From assembly GCA_036169595.1 (NCBI GenBank), contig CM069765.1, positions 5,112,501-5,176,500 of the forward strand: 64,000 nt of DNA. The letters are read 5' to 3'. The translations under genes and the position numbers were made by a program. This DNA comes from Dictyostelium firmibasis. Taxonomy: Eukaryota; Evosea; Eumycetozoa; Dictyosteliales; Dictyosteliaceae. Positions 35,939-45,600 of the stretch are shown piece after piece. The notes beneath the pieces were generated by a model. It ran no database searches, was not told the origin of the DNA, and worked only from the letters and a program-made list of their open reading frames with translations. Numbering within the stretch: position 1 is the stretch's first letter; every line of letters starts with the position of its first letter.

Positions 35939-38900
35939 TACAATTAAAATTGGAGTTTGGAATGCACAAGGCATCAATTCAATATCATCAGCTACAACTA
36001 CAAACTCTATTCTAAAAAAAATAAAAACAGATGCCACAATTATAACAGAAACAAATTTGTCAGAAAACAAAGTAAAAACGATTAACAAATTCATAGACCA
36101 CTCATCAATACACCATGCTACAGTCCAAAAGAAAGGGCAAGGAGTATCTTTAATAACAAATAAAAACATAATCACCAAAGAAAACAAAACAATAAACTCC
36201 AGATTGTTAATATCATCCTGGAAGGTTGGTAACAACGAGTTAAAAACGGCGGCTATATACTGTCCAGCTAAACCAACTGAAAGAAAAGAATGGATACAAA
36301 AAAACCTAACTAAAGAAAATTTACAAGAACTAGATCTCATAGCAGGAGATTTTAACATCAACGAAAAAGAACCATTCAACCAACATAACATCCTGTTAAA
36401 AGGAATCCTAAAAGGAGTAGGCTTGTATGAAATAAAACCAAACTCAAATTTATTCACGTTTCCAAGAACAAACTCTAATATAGATAGAATATTCATCTCA
36501 AAAAAATTACAACACATGAACCCAAAAATTAGTATCCAAAGAATAAAGGAGAAAAGTGACCACAACATGTTAATATTAGAGCTGCAAATGAAAGATTTCA
36601 CACCTATTTCCAAATCACAAATGTGGATTCAAAACACCACAATAGTAAAAACACCAAAATATTCCGAAAAAGTCAACAACACAATAGAGTATTTCATAAC
36701 ACAATTCAAAAAGAACGGCCCCAATTACGCCAACTGGAATATATACAAAAAATGGTTAAAAATAAAACTAGAAATAAAAAAAAAATCAAAAAACCTGGAG
36801 ATAAGAGCTAATAATTCCTATAACCAAAAAATAAATTTCCTTCAAGATAAATTATATAAAACAAACGATGCAGAAATTGAAAAAGAAATAAAAACAAAAA
36901 TCTATGCATACGAAAAAGAAAACAATGAAGAAAAATCTACCAATTACTCAAACGCCTTCCTCAATAACAAAGAAACCCCTTCCAAGTTCCTAACTTCAAT
37001 TCTAAAAACAAGAAAAAAAAATAATATAATAAACCAAATACTGAAAGAAGATAAAACTCTTACAACCAACCAGGAAGAAATTCTAGAAAGCGCCAGACTA
37101 TACTATGAAAAACTCTATGAAGAAAAAGATTGCTCAGAAGAAGCACACCAAATCCTCCTAAGATCTTTCAAAAACAAAATAGAAATAGACATTTTAAAAG
37201 ATCTAGACAAAGAGATAAATGAAAATGAAATCAGACTTATAATTGAAAAAATCAAAGAAGGTAAAGCTCCAGGTGAAGACGGTCTGACCCCCTCCTTTTA
37301 TAAGACCCACGTAAACGTAATAGCACCCTTACTAGTAGACCTTTTCAATAAATTCTTGAACGACGGAATACCAATAGAGTTCAAACAAGGAATACTAATC
37401 ACAATCTTTAAAAATAAAGGTGACCCAAACAATCTGGACAACTATAGACCAATTACCCTATTAAACGTCGATTATAAAATATACTCAAAAATTATAAACA
37501 ACCGAGTACTAAAATTCATGAACAAACTAATATCTCCCTCACAAACAGGCTTCATTCCAAAGAGAGTATTACACGATAACATCATCACTCTAAACTCAGT
37601 AATAGAATGGTCCAAAAGAGAACAATGGGCAGAAGGTAAATTCCCAATTATCACTTTCTATGATTTCGAAAAAGCTTTTGACTCGATATCGCATAAATCG
37701 ATAAAAAGAACTCTCCAACATATAAACCTCCCACCGAAATTCAGCAACGCGATAATGAACCTGCTAACTGATTCAAAAGTAAAAGTGTCAATCAATAAAC
37801 AAATATCAAAAAGCTTCACCACAAAAAGAGGAACAAAACAAGGGGACCCCATATCACCAACACTTTTTGCACTAGTAGTAGAATGCATGGCAACAAGCAT
37901 AAAAGGTTCGGATCTTACAAAGGGCCTACAACACGGAGGAATAACATCAAAGATCCTACAGTTCGCAGACGACACAACCACTCTAGCTTTCAACTTCCTA
38001 GATCACCAAATGATGGACAACTTCATCAAGATATTTTGTGATGCCACATCAGCAAGAATAAACCAAAATAAATGTGCTTGTATCAAATTAAGACCAGAAA
38101 CCCCATCAATATACCAAGAAGTGAAAAACCAAGAAAGATATCTAGGTTTCAATTTCAACAAGAATGGGCTGGCCCCAAAAGCAAAACTGATACAAGCAAA
38201 AATAAAAGGTCTACTGAAACAATGGAACAAATCGACATCCACATATCAAGGAAGGATAACAATAGCAAAATCATACGGTTTATCACAACTCACGTTCTTC
38301 ACCTATCTCGAAAACCTTGACCCAAGAGAACCAATAGACGGAGTAATTACAAAATTTATTTTCAACTGTAACAGAAAGAACACCATGTCTCTTCAAAGAA
38401 GATTAGCCGACTACTCTAATGGAGGACTAAACCTATGGGACTCATCGGTAAGAGCAAGCGCCCAAAAAGCCTGGATCTTTGAAAGACACCTTCATGAAAT
38501 TAAAAATGGAACTCCAAACTCTTTCAATGAAGCATGGGTAAACGAAAGAAAATTAACTTTTGGAAACTACAATCCAGCAGCACCAAACTTCAATAAAAGA
38601 CCATCACATATCCAAACAATGTGCCACAAAGAATGGTTAGAATTAAAAAAAAAAGAAAAAATCACAACCCTATCCCCACACTACAAAGAGCTACCTAAGC
38701 TAAAAATAATATACCAAGATCTAATGAAAATCAAGAAACCAGATTACAACAAATATACGCCTACACCAGGTCAAATAAAAATACAAGAAGACCTAAATAT
38801 TAAAGTGCTACCATTCTTAGAAGCAAGAAGACTAATGTCTATCAAAGGCAGAGACTTAATTTGGAGATACTTACTTAAAGCCCTCCCCAAGTTATACGGT

Positions 38901-39410
38901 AAACCCTGTGTATTCTGCAACCAAGAAGAAACAGCAGAACACATATTTTTCAAATGTAACTCCCACCTAAAAAAAACGCAAGAAATAATAGATAAAATAC
39001 TGGAAAAATCAAACAATACAGGTTTCGCATGGAACCAAACTGTACTAAACCGGCTATCAAACCCTCTGATAGGAAATACAATTGCAATTATTTTCGAAAT
39101 GATATGGACGAGAAGAAATAAAACAATCCATAACGAATTCGCCCCAATAATAAATATGCAACAAATCACAAACAAACTCAAAAAGTTACAACACGCCGCA
39201 TGGGATAAAACCCTAAACGACATCAACAGATTGATAAGAAAAATGAACAATCTATTAGTAAAAAATCATGAGAATACCCAAATTTCCATCACCATAATTC
39301 AACTAAAAATCAGAAGGTTCAGCAAAAACTGGAACTCAAAACTTCACTCCATCAAACTACCCAAGCACCTAATACAATACAACACTTCACTAAACAACCT
39401 CTACAACTAA
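35919..39410 (+). CDS. TRE LINE ORF2: endonuclease, reverse transcriptase, Cys-His knuckle
   Basis: Open frame of about 1160 codons. It has no ATG before the endonuclease begins: KIGVWNAQGIN at about 35946 is the APE N-terminal motif, and the first ATG downstream (36144) comes too late, after an alternative start at 36057. Endonuclease motifs include LDLIAGDFNIN, NIDRIFISK and SDHNML. The RT has APGEDGLTPSFYK, YRPITLLNVDYKI, FYDFEKAFDSI, QGDPISPTLFA and the catalytic FADD (LQFADDTTTLAF). The C-terminus carries CVFCNQEETAEHIFFKC (Cx2C..H..C). The frame is +1 relative to ORF1 and overlaps it by 20 nt (35919-35938), so translation probably needs frameshifting or reinitiation. It makes, cuts with and copies the element at tRNA loci. 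Confidence 0.92.
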   Translation, partial: QTLKINNTIKIGVWNAQGINSISSATTTNSILKKIKTDATIITETNLSENKVKTINKFIDHSSIHHATVQKKGQGVSLITNKNIITKENKTINSRLLISSWKVGNNELKTAAIYCPAKPTERKEWIQKNLTKENLQELDLIAGDFNINEKEPFNQHNILLKGILKGVGLYEIKPNSNLFTFPRTNSNIDRIFISKKLQHMNPKISIQRIKEKSDHNMLILELQMKDFTPISKSQMWIQNTTIVKTPKYSEKVNNTIEYFITQFKKNGPNYANWNIYKKWLKIKLEIKKKSKNLEIRANNSYNQKINFLQDKLYKTNDAEIEKEIKTKIYAYEKENNEEKSTNYSNAFLNNKETPSKFLTSILKTRKKNNIINQILKEDKTLTTNQEEILESARLYYEKLYEEKDCSEEAHQILLRSFKNKIEIDILKDLDKEINENEIRLIIEKIKEGKAPGEDGLTPSFYKTHVNVIAPLLVDLFNKFLNDGIPIEFKQGILITIFKNKGDPNNLDNYRPITLLNVDYKIYSKIINNRVLKFMNKLISPSQTGFIPKRVLHDNIITLNSVIEWSKREQWAEGKFPIITFYDFEKAFDSISHKSIKRTLQHINLPPKFSNAIMNLLTDSKVKVSINKQISKSFTTKRGTKQGDPISPTLFALVVECMATSIKGSDLTKGLQHGGITSKILQFADDTTTLAFNFLDHQMMDNFIKIFCDATSARINQNKCACIKLRPETPSIYQEVKNQERYLGFNFNKNGLAPKAKLIQAKIKGLLKQWNKSTSTYQGRITIAKSYGLSQLTFFTYLENLDPREPIDGVITKFIFNCNRKNTMSLQRRLADYSNGGLNLWDSSVRASAQKAWIFERHLHEIKNGTPNSFNEAWVNERKLTFGNYNPAAPNFNKRPSHIQTMCHKEWLELKKKEKITTLSPHYKELPKLKIIYQDLMKIKKPDYNKYTPTPGQIKIQEDLNIKVLPFLEARRLMSIKGRDLIWRYLLKALPKLYGKPCVFCNQEETAEHIFFKCNSHLKKTQEIIDKILEKSNNTGFAWNQTVLNRLSNPLIGNTIAIIFEMIWTRRNKTIHNEFAPIINMQQITNKLKKLQHAAWDKTLNDINRLIRKMNNLLVKNHENTQISITIIQLKIRRFSKNWNSKLHSIKLPKHLIQYNTSLNNLYN

Positions 39411-39469
<59 letters not shown>

Positions 39470-39493
39470 ATAACAATAACAACTCACCACATT

Positions 39494-39524
<31 letters not shown>

Positions 39525-39604
39525 TTAATTGAGACTGTAAATAAAATAAAACAAATAAATCCGGGTTCTATCCCCGAGGAGAAACAGCTTAAACTGTAAT
39601 ATCC

Positions 39605-39641
<37 letters not shown>

Positions 39642-39643
<2 letters not shown>

Positions 39644-39655
39644 AACTTTAGGTAT
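39642..39655. repeat. Target-site duplication, 3' copy
   Basis: ACAACTTTAGGTAT directly after the terminal poly(A) of the element. Confidence 0.9.
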
Positions 39656-39660
39656 AAAGG

Positions 39661-40215
39661 TTGTGCCACTTTCAAATGTTAACACCCGTATCAAATATCA
39701 TTATTTGTAATTAACATCAAAAATCACCAACCACACGACACATTATTTCTCATTTGTGTACAGATTACAAACAACTATCACTTTTTATTTCTAAAAAAAA
39801 TAAAAAAAAAAAAATAATAATAAATAATTAAAAAATATCGACCAAATGAAAAAAAACGCAGTTTTTTTTCATTTTCGTTGTGCCACTTTCAAATGTTAAC
39901 ACCCGTATCAAATATCATTATTTGTAATTAACATCAAAAATCACCAACCACACGACACATTATTTCTCATTTGTGTACAGATTACAAACAACTATCACTT
40001 TTTATTTCTAAAAAAAATAAAAAAAAAAATAATAATAAATAATTAAAAAATATCGACCAAATGAAAAAAAACGCAGTTTTTTTTCATTTTCGTTGTGCCA
40101 CTTTCAAATGTTAACACCCGTATCAAATATCATTATTTGTAATTAACATCAAAAATCACCAACCACACGACACATTATTTCTCATTTGTGTACAGATTAC
40201 AAACAACTATCAACA
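39661..40215. repeat. About 216-bp tandem module, 2.5 copies (older TRE 5' modules)
   Basis: Copies begin TTGTGCCACTTTCAAATG at 39661, 39878 and 40093 (spacing 217 and 215 bp) and are almost identical; the third breaks off at about 40212. Each full copy ends in the hairpin AAATGAAAAAAAA-cgcag-TTTTTTTTCATTT. Before the young element inserted, this array began about 45 bp from tRNA-Leu. Tandem 5' A-modules of about this size are described for TRE5-A, so this is probably the 5' end of an older TRE5 copy. Confidence 0.75.
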
Positions 40216-40430
40216 ATTCATTTTTTCAAATTCATTTTGATACTCTTTTTTTTTTAGAATAAAGGAAATTTTGCAAAAAAAATCCGGCTTTTAAAAAAAA
40301 AAAAAAAAAAAAAAAATCAAAAAAAAAAATGAAAAATAATTAAAAAAAAAAATAATCAAATTAAAATATCAAACTAAAAATATCAAAAAAAAATATCAAC
40401 CCCAAAGTATCAATTCAAAAAGGTGCTGGT

Positions 40431-40632
40431 TTGAATGTTAACACAAGTATCAAATATCACTGTTTGTAATTAACACCAAATGTTACCAGCCAGATAAAGA
40501 CACATTATTTCCCCTTTGTGCCACACACTCAAAACATTAATTTTATACATTAATTGAGCCTGTAAAAAAAAAAAAAACAATAAACACGAGTTCTATTCTC
40601 GAGGAGAGACAGCCTAAAAAACTGTGATATTC

Positions 40633-40670
<38 letters not shown>
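40431..40670 (+). mobile_element. TRE remnant: diverged 5' module fused to 3' module
   Basis: 40431-40520 is a diverged copy of the tandem module (gaatgttaacac.agtatcaaatatca, cacattattt). It is followed directly by a 3' module (40550-40640; GAGTTCTATTCTCGAGGAGA) like the 3' end of the intact element, then poly(A). The ORFs are missing, so this is a collapsed or recombined element. Confidence 0.65.
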
Positions 40671-40675
<5 letters not shown>

Positions 40676-40744
40676 TATAACGAAACACCAAGATGAAACT
40701 CTCATCAAAAGAAAACCATAATTCAATTAACCTTCGGATTTTGG

Positions 40745-40832
40745 TTAATCAAAAACTGGAACTCAAAACTACACTCCATTAAATTGCCTTATTATTTAAT
40801 ACATACTACACATCACTGAACAACCTTTACAA

Positions 40833-40869
<37 letters not shown>

Positions 40870-41030
40870 ATATTAATAATAAAAATAATAACAACAACAA
40901 TAACAACTCATTACATAAAACAAAATTTTAATTGAAACTTTAAATTAAATAAAATTAATAAATCAGGGTTCTATTCGAGAAGAAACAGCTAAAACTCTAA
41001 TATCCAATTTAAATTAAAATAAAAAAAAAA
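40745..41030 (+). mobile_element. 5'-truncated TRE copy (ORF2 3' end plus 3' module)
   Basis: About 95 bp (40745-40840) match the last codons of the intact ORF2 (aaaactggaactcaaaact, ccattaaa, aacaacctttacaactaaa). Then poly(A), the caataacaactca spacer, and the 3' module at 40925-41010 (aatcagggttctattcgaga). Same orientation as the intact element, more diverged, so older. Confidence 0.75.
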
Positions 41031-41790
41031 AAAATAAAAAAAAGATAAATATGGAAATTATTATGAATAATTATTTATTTGAATGGAGATGGGAATTTAA
41101 TTTAATAAATTTTATGAATTGAAAATTAAGTCCATTTATTCTAATTTTTATTTTGAAAGAGGTTAGCTTGTTTCTATATTTGTGGAATTAGTAATAGATT
41201 AAAAGGCTTTTTAACGGATAAGACGTTATGACTCAATCTTTATGTATGAGTATTAATTTTAAAAAAAAAAAATTAAAAAAAAAATTAAAAAAAAATGGAA
41301 TGAGTTTATTAGGGTGATAGAAGTTATACTGGTTTTTGTAGTATTGACTGTATTTATTGCATTTGAGTTTATTTAGGTCGAAAATAAAAAAAAATAAAAA
41401 AAAAATAATAATTTTATTATTTTGAATTAACACACACCCACCAATCTAAAAAAAATATTCACTGAGGGGGGGAGGTGAAATTTTTATACACATATTCTCT
41501 CAACATTTTTTTGTGTCACCTCACAATAAAAAAACCACACGCAAATCATTATTTTTATAAAAGAAAAGATGACAACCCAAATATCAATTTTTTAAAAGAA
41601 CTTAAAATTTTAAAGGAAAATAATATAAAAATTATTAACCAATTTTTATTTTATTTTATATTTTTTCAATTTAATTAATTTTTTTTTTTTTTTAATTAAT
41701 CATTCATTTAAAATTTTTTTTTTTTAATTTTTATAAACATATATTTTTCACATAAAAACCACCAAATTTTAAATTTTAAATATATAAACA
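41031..41790. other. Intergenic, TRE cluster to 155-aa gene
   Basis: A less AT-biased patch at about 41080-41230, then poly(A)/poly(T)-rich sequence. No gene seen with confidence. Confidence 0.5.
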
Positions 41791-42258
41791 ATGTCAAATT
41801 TAAATTTAAATCAACCTCAAGATTTAAATAATGATGAAATATACCAAAATAATATTTCAGTTACTTTACAACCAAATAATGGCTATAATATAGGTTTAGG
41901 AGTTCCTACTGGTAATGGGAATCTTCATATTACTGGAGTTCATTTATCGGTTGAAGTTGATTCAAAAGTTCAATTTATCATGTCATTAAATACAGAATTT
42001 GGTGTGAATAAACATTCAATTGTTCCAATTGCATTTAATCAAGAAATACATTCAAAAACTGAAAAAACAGTTTATATATGTAACAATACCGTTGATGTAT
42101 ATCAAAGATTTTCTAATGCAGGTGGTGGTGGAACTGGTATACCTCGTTTTAGTTTATCTTTTAGAATCCTTCCACCAAATGATTTAAGTCCTACAGTTTT
42201 TAAAGTAAATGGTTTATTGAGTGGAGTTGTAACATATAAACCACTCATATTTAGATAA
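41791..42258 (+). CDS. Uncharacterised 155-aa protein, beta-rich
   Basis: Single exon. No signal peptide or membrane segment. After an Asn-rich N-terminus the sequence alternates hydrophobic and polar residues in strand-like blocks (ISVTLQPNNGYNIGLGVP, LHITGVHLSVEVDSKVQFIM, KTEKTVYICNNTVDVYQRF, FSLSFRILPP, VNGLLSGVVTYKPLIF), which suggests a small beta-sandwich cytosolic protein. Codon use is that of a normal host gene. I do not recognise the family. It sits immediately beyond the TRE cluster, in a typical Dictyostelium AT-rich leader. Confidence 0.75.
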   Translation: MSNLNLNQPQDLNNDEIYQNNISVTLQPNNGYNIGLGVPTGNGNLHITGVHLSVEVDSKVQFIMSLNTEFGVNKHSIVPIAFNQEIHSKTEKTVYICNNTVDVYQRFSNAGGGGTGIPRFSLSFRILPPNDLSPTVFKVNGLLSGVVTYKPLIFR

Positions 42259-42629
42259 ATAGATTTACTCCATAGTTTAAAAACCCATTTCATTATTTAA
42301 TAAATAATGAAAAAATATTAATAAAATTAGAATATACTTTTATTTATTTATTTTCAAAATGTTAAATATATAAAAAATGTTTTTGTTTTTTTTTTTTTAT
42401 ACTACTTTTTTAAAATTTTATAAAAAAAAATTTAATCTTTTAATAAAAAAAAATTTAACCATTAAATAATAAACCACCTCTCCCTTCAAATTGTTCTAAA
42501 ATTAAAAAGGAAAGTAACTGGGCGATTTAGGATGAGAAAATATCCTTTGCCCATTGTTGTTACAAGGATTTTGGGCGAGGTATAAAAAAAAATGTGAACA
42601 TAGAAATTATATATATTTAAATTTTATTT
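42259..42629. other. Convergent 3' intergenic region with small hairpin
   Basis: Mostly AT. At 42519-42553 TGGGC pairs with GCCCA and, inside, AGGA with TCCT, in the only GC-richer patch of the interval (about 42470-42585). Confidence 0.5.
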
Positions 42630-45600
42630 TTAATCATATAAATTAACACGTTGGTCATGATTTGCACCAGTTAATTTTAGGAAAACTGATTCCAAAGATG
42701 TTTGACCAACATTGTAATCATCTAAAATTGTTAAACTTGATAAAATTGAAAAGATATTTGATAGTTTAATTGGATTTTCAGGTGGATTAGGTACTTCAAA
42801 GCTTGCCATAACATCATGCTGATCTAAAACAGTTGAATTTGGAATTGTTTGTAATATTGTTTGAATTCCAGATTCCAAAAATTGTTTTTTAAATTTAACA
42901 TCGATAGAATAACCTGCACCGAAACGATTCTTTACTCCTTGAATTGTATTTAAACATGTATATTTACCTTCTTTCATAATTGTTATACGAGCTATAATGA
43001 AAATAATAAAATAATAATTAATATTTATATAAAGAAGATAAAAAGATATTAAAATTAAACATGAAGATATTTACAACATAAAGCTTCAACTTCACTCATA
43101 CTATGGCTTGTTAAAATGATTGATTTATCTTTTCCCAATTCACTGATTACATCCCAAAGCTGTCTTCTGACAACTGCATCACAACCACAAGAAATTTCAT
43201 CCAAAAATACAACAGAAGGGTTACCAAGCATAGCCATTGATAATGAAACCTTTCTTTTATTACCACCTGAATAACCACCACATCCACTATTTGCAATACG
43301 TGTTAAATCGACCATCTTTATGAATGCCTCTACACAATTTTCGATTTCACTCTCTTTGATACCTTTAATTCTTGAAAAGAGCCATAAATGTTCACGAGCT
43401 GATAACAATGAAATTAAAGCGTCGAATTGGAATACCATTGAAATATTACCTAATGCTTTCTCTCTATTGGTGATAACATCATAACCATTGATTGAAATTT
43501 CACCACTAGATGGAACAATTTCACCAGAGAGCATCGAAAGAGTAGTTGATTTACCACCACCATTAAGACCTAGTAAACCAAAAGTTTGACCTCTTGGAAT
43601 GCCCAATGTTGAATTGAAAACTGCAGTCTTTGGAGGATTCTTACCTGAACCAGGGAATAATTTATGTAGATTCTTAAATTGAATTGGTTCTTCGAATGGT
43701 TTCATATTTAGTAATCTTCTTCTCTCTTGTGTGACATCATAATCTTCATCTTCTGGTGGTGAAGGTGCTGGTAAATTCTTGGGATTCTTAAAGAAACCTT
43801 TAATTTGTGGTATATAATCTAAAATCAATATCCAAGATGTCCAAATTATTGCATGGCCTGCTAAAATAACCAACGGTGTACCTAAATAATCAAAAGTCCA
43901 ATAATCATCGATTTTAAATGTACCTAAACGTGTTGAACCAGGGAAACCTGATAAAATGAAAACAACTCTATTCAATGCGAAAATTGGACTTAAAACTGAG
44001 AATATTATATCAACAATATCTGCAGCTTTTTGAGTTGAAGTATTTTGATTGATAACTGCTTGAAGACGAACATTTAAACTTACAATTGAAAACACTAAAC
44101 CGAATACAAAGAGAATTGCGGTTATTGCACCCACTGCTTTACCATAGGTTTGAAATTTATAAGAGAATAAATAACCTAATGGTATAATTGCCATTGACAA
44201 TGATAAAAGACATAGAAAAAAAGCACCAAATTGATCTTTGAATGCACCTTTTATAACACCTGCAATAATTCCACAAGTAAGAATAGAAATAAACAATGCA
44301 AAGAATAAATCCCAAATTAAATTTGATAACCAATAGATATGTTTTTTACAACCTGAAACATATAGTAATCTCTTCACTCTATTTGTACGTTCTTGAGCTA
44401 TTGAACCAGCAAAAGAACCAGACATCAATGAAAAACCAGCCATTAAAATGAATACGAAATAAATGATTGCTGATGCATTAATATCTGAACTTGATATTTC
44501 AAATGCTGTTAATATATGATCAAATGGCATACTTGTAACTTGAATACCAATATTTGTATGATTTCTTAATAAAGCATCATTTACCAAATTAACATGAATT
44601 GGGAATGAATGAATATAATCTGTATTATAATATGAGACATAGGAACATGTTGGTTGACCACTAATACTATCATTAGCACCAATTTGATTTGTGAAATTAA
44701 TTGCACCAGCGGATAATTTATAATTATCAATTAAATAATCATTGAAATCAATTGATTCTGGAACATATATAAATTGATTAAAGTATGTACTGTCATTAAA
44801 TAAATATGACCAATTTGATTCACTATTTAAAGATTGCATTGGTACAACTATATTATAACTACTATACATTGATAATGACATTGTCAATGGAATTGTTGAA
44901 TTATTATAGAATAAAACTTGTTGTTGATCACTCATTGTTTTATATAAAACAATTGAACCAACAATAAGTGCCATCGGTAAAATAATAGATAAAAAGAATG
45001 ATCTTGCATCTTTTTTTGATTGTTGAATACGTTTAATTAATAAACCCTTTAATTGTTGAATTTGACTGATACCAACTGATGGTGTAGCAATAGCATGTTT
45101 TAATGCCGCCATTTCATTTACTCTAGCCTCTATTTGATTATTTAAATTTTTATCATCAACTTGACCTAATGAAATGAATACTTCTTCAAGACTAGTAACA
45201 GAGATACCATATGTTGAAATACCAAATCTTGATATATTTTCATCAAAATGTGCAAAGAATTCTGGGAAATTTGGTAATGATTCAGTTGGTAAACGATAAC
45301 TTAATTCTGCACCAGCATCTGTTAAAATAGATGCACTTGGTATATAATTTCTAACAAAATCTGTTACTGTTTGTGTATTAAAATTATGACTATTCTCCAA
45401 TTTTTTATTGCATGTTAAAAGATAACCTTGGCCAAATCTATTCTTTAAAAATAATGATGTACCATCACAACGTAATTTACCCTGTGAAATAATTGCAATA
45501 CGATCACCTAATTTTTTTAAAACAAATAAAAAATTTTGAACTTATTAATATCATTTATATTTTAAAAAAAAAAAAATTAAATAAATCATACCTAAATAAT

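Larger units (their letters stand above)
34378..39655 (+). mobile_element. Apparently full-length TRE-type LINE with 14-bp target duplication, upstream of tRNA-Leu
   Basis: The element body (34392-39641, about 5.25 kb) is bounded by perfect ACAACTTTAGGTAT copies (34378-34391 and 39642-39655). Order: 5' leader about 285 bp, ORF1, ORF2, poly(A) run, a 3' module (GGGTTCTATCCCCGAGGAGA, about 39521-39610), terminal poly(A). The first element base is about 41 bp from the 5' end of tRNA-Leu and the element's 5' end faces the tRNA gene. Position fits the TRE5 class, known to insert about 50 bp upstream of tRNA genes. Both ORFs are uninterrupted and the duplication is perfect, so it is young. The plus strand is markedly A-rich and T-poor compared with host genes. 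Confidence 0.9.

Noticed and set aside
35915-36613. Long antisense frames (e.g. 232 codons) over the LINE ORFs
   Set aside because: The plus-strand ORFs carry APE and RT motifs; the antisense frames have no recognisable content.
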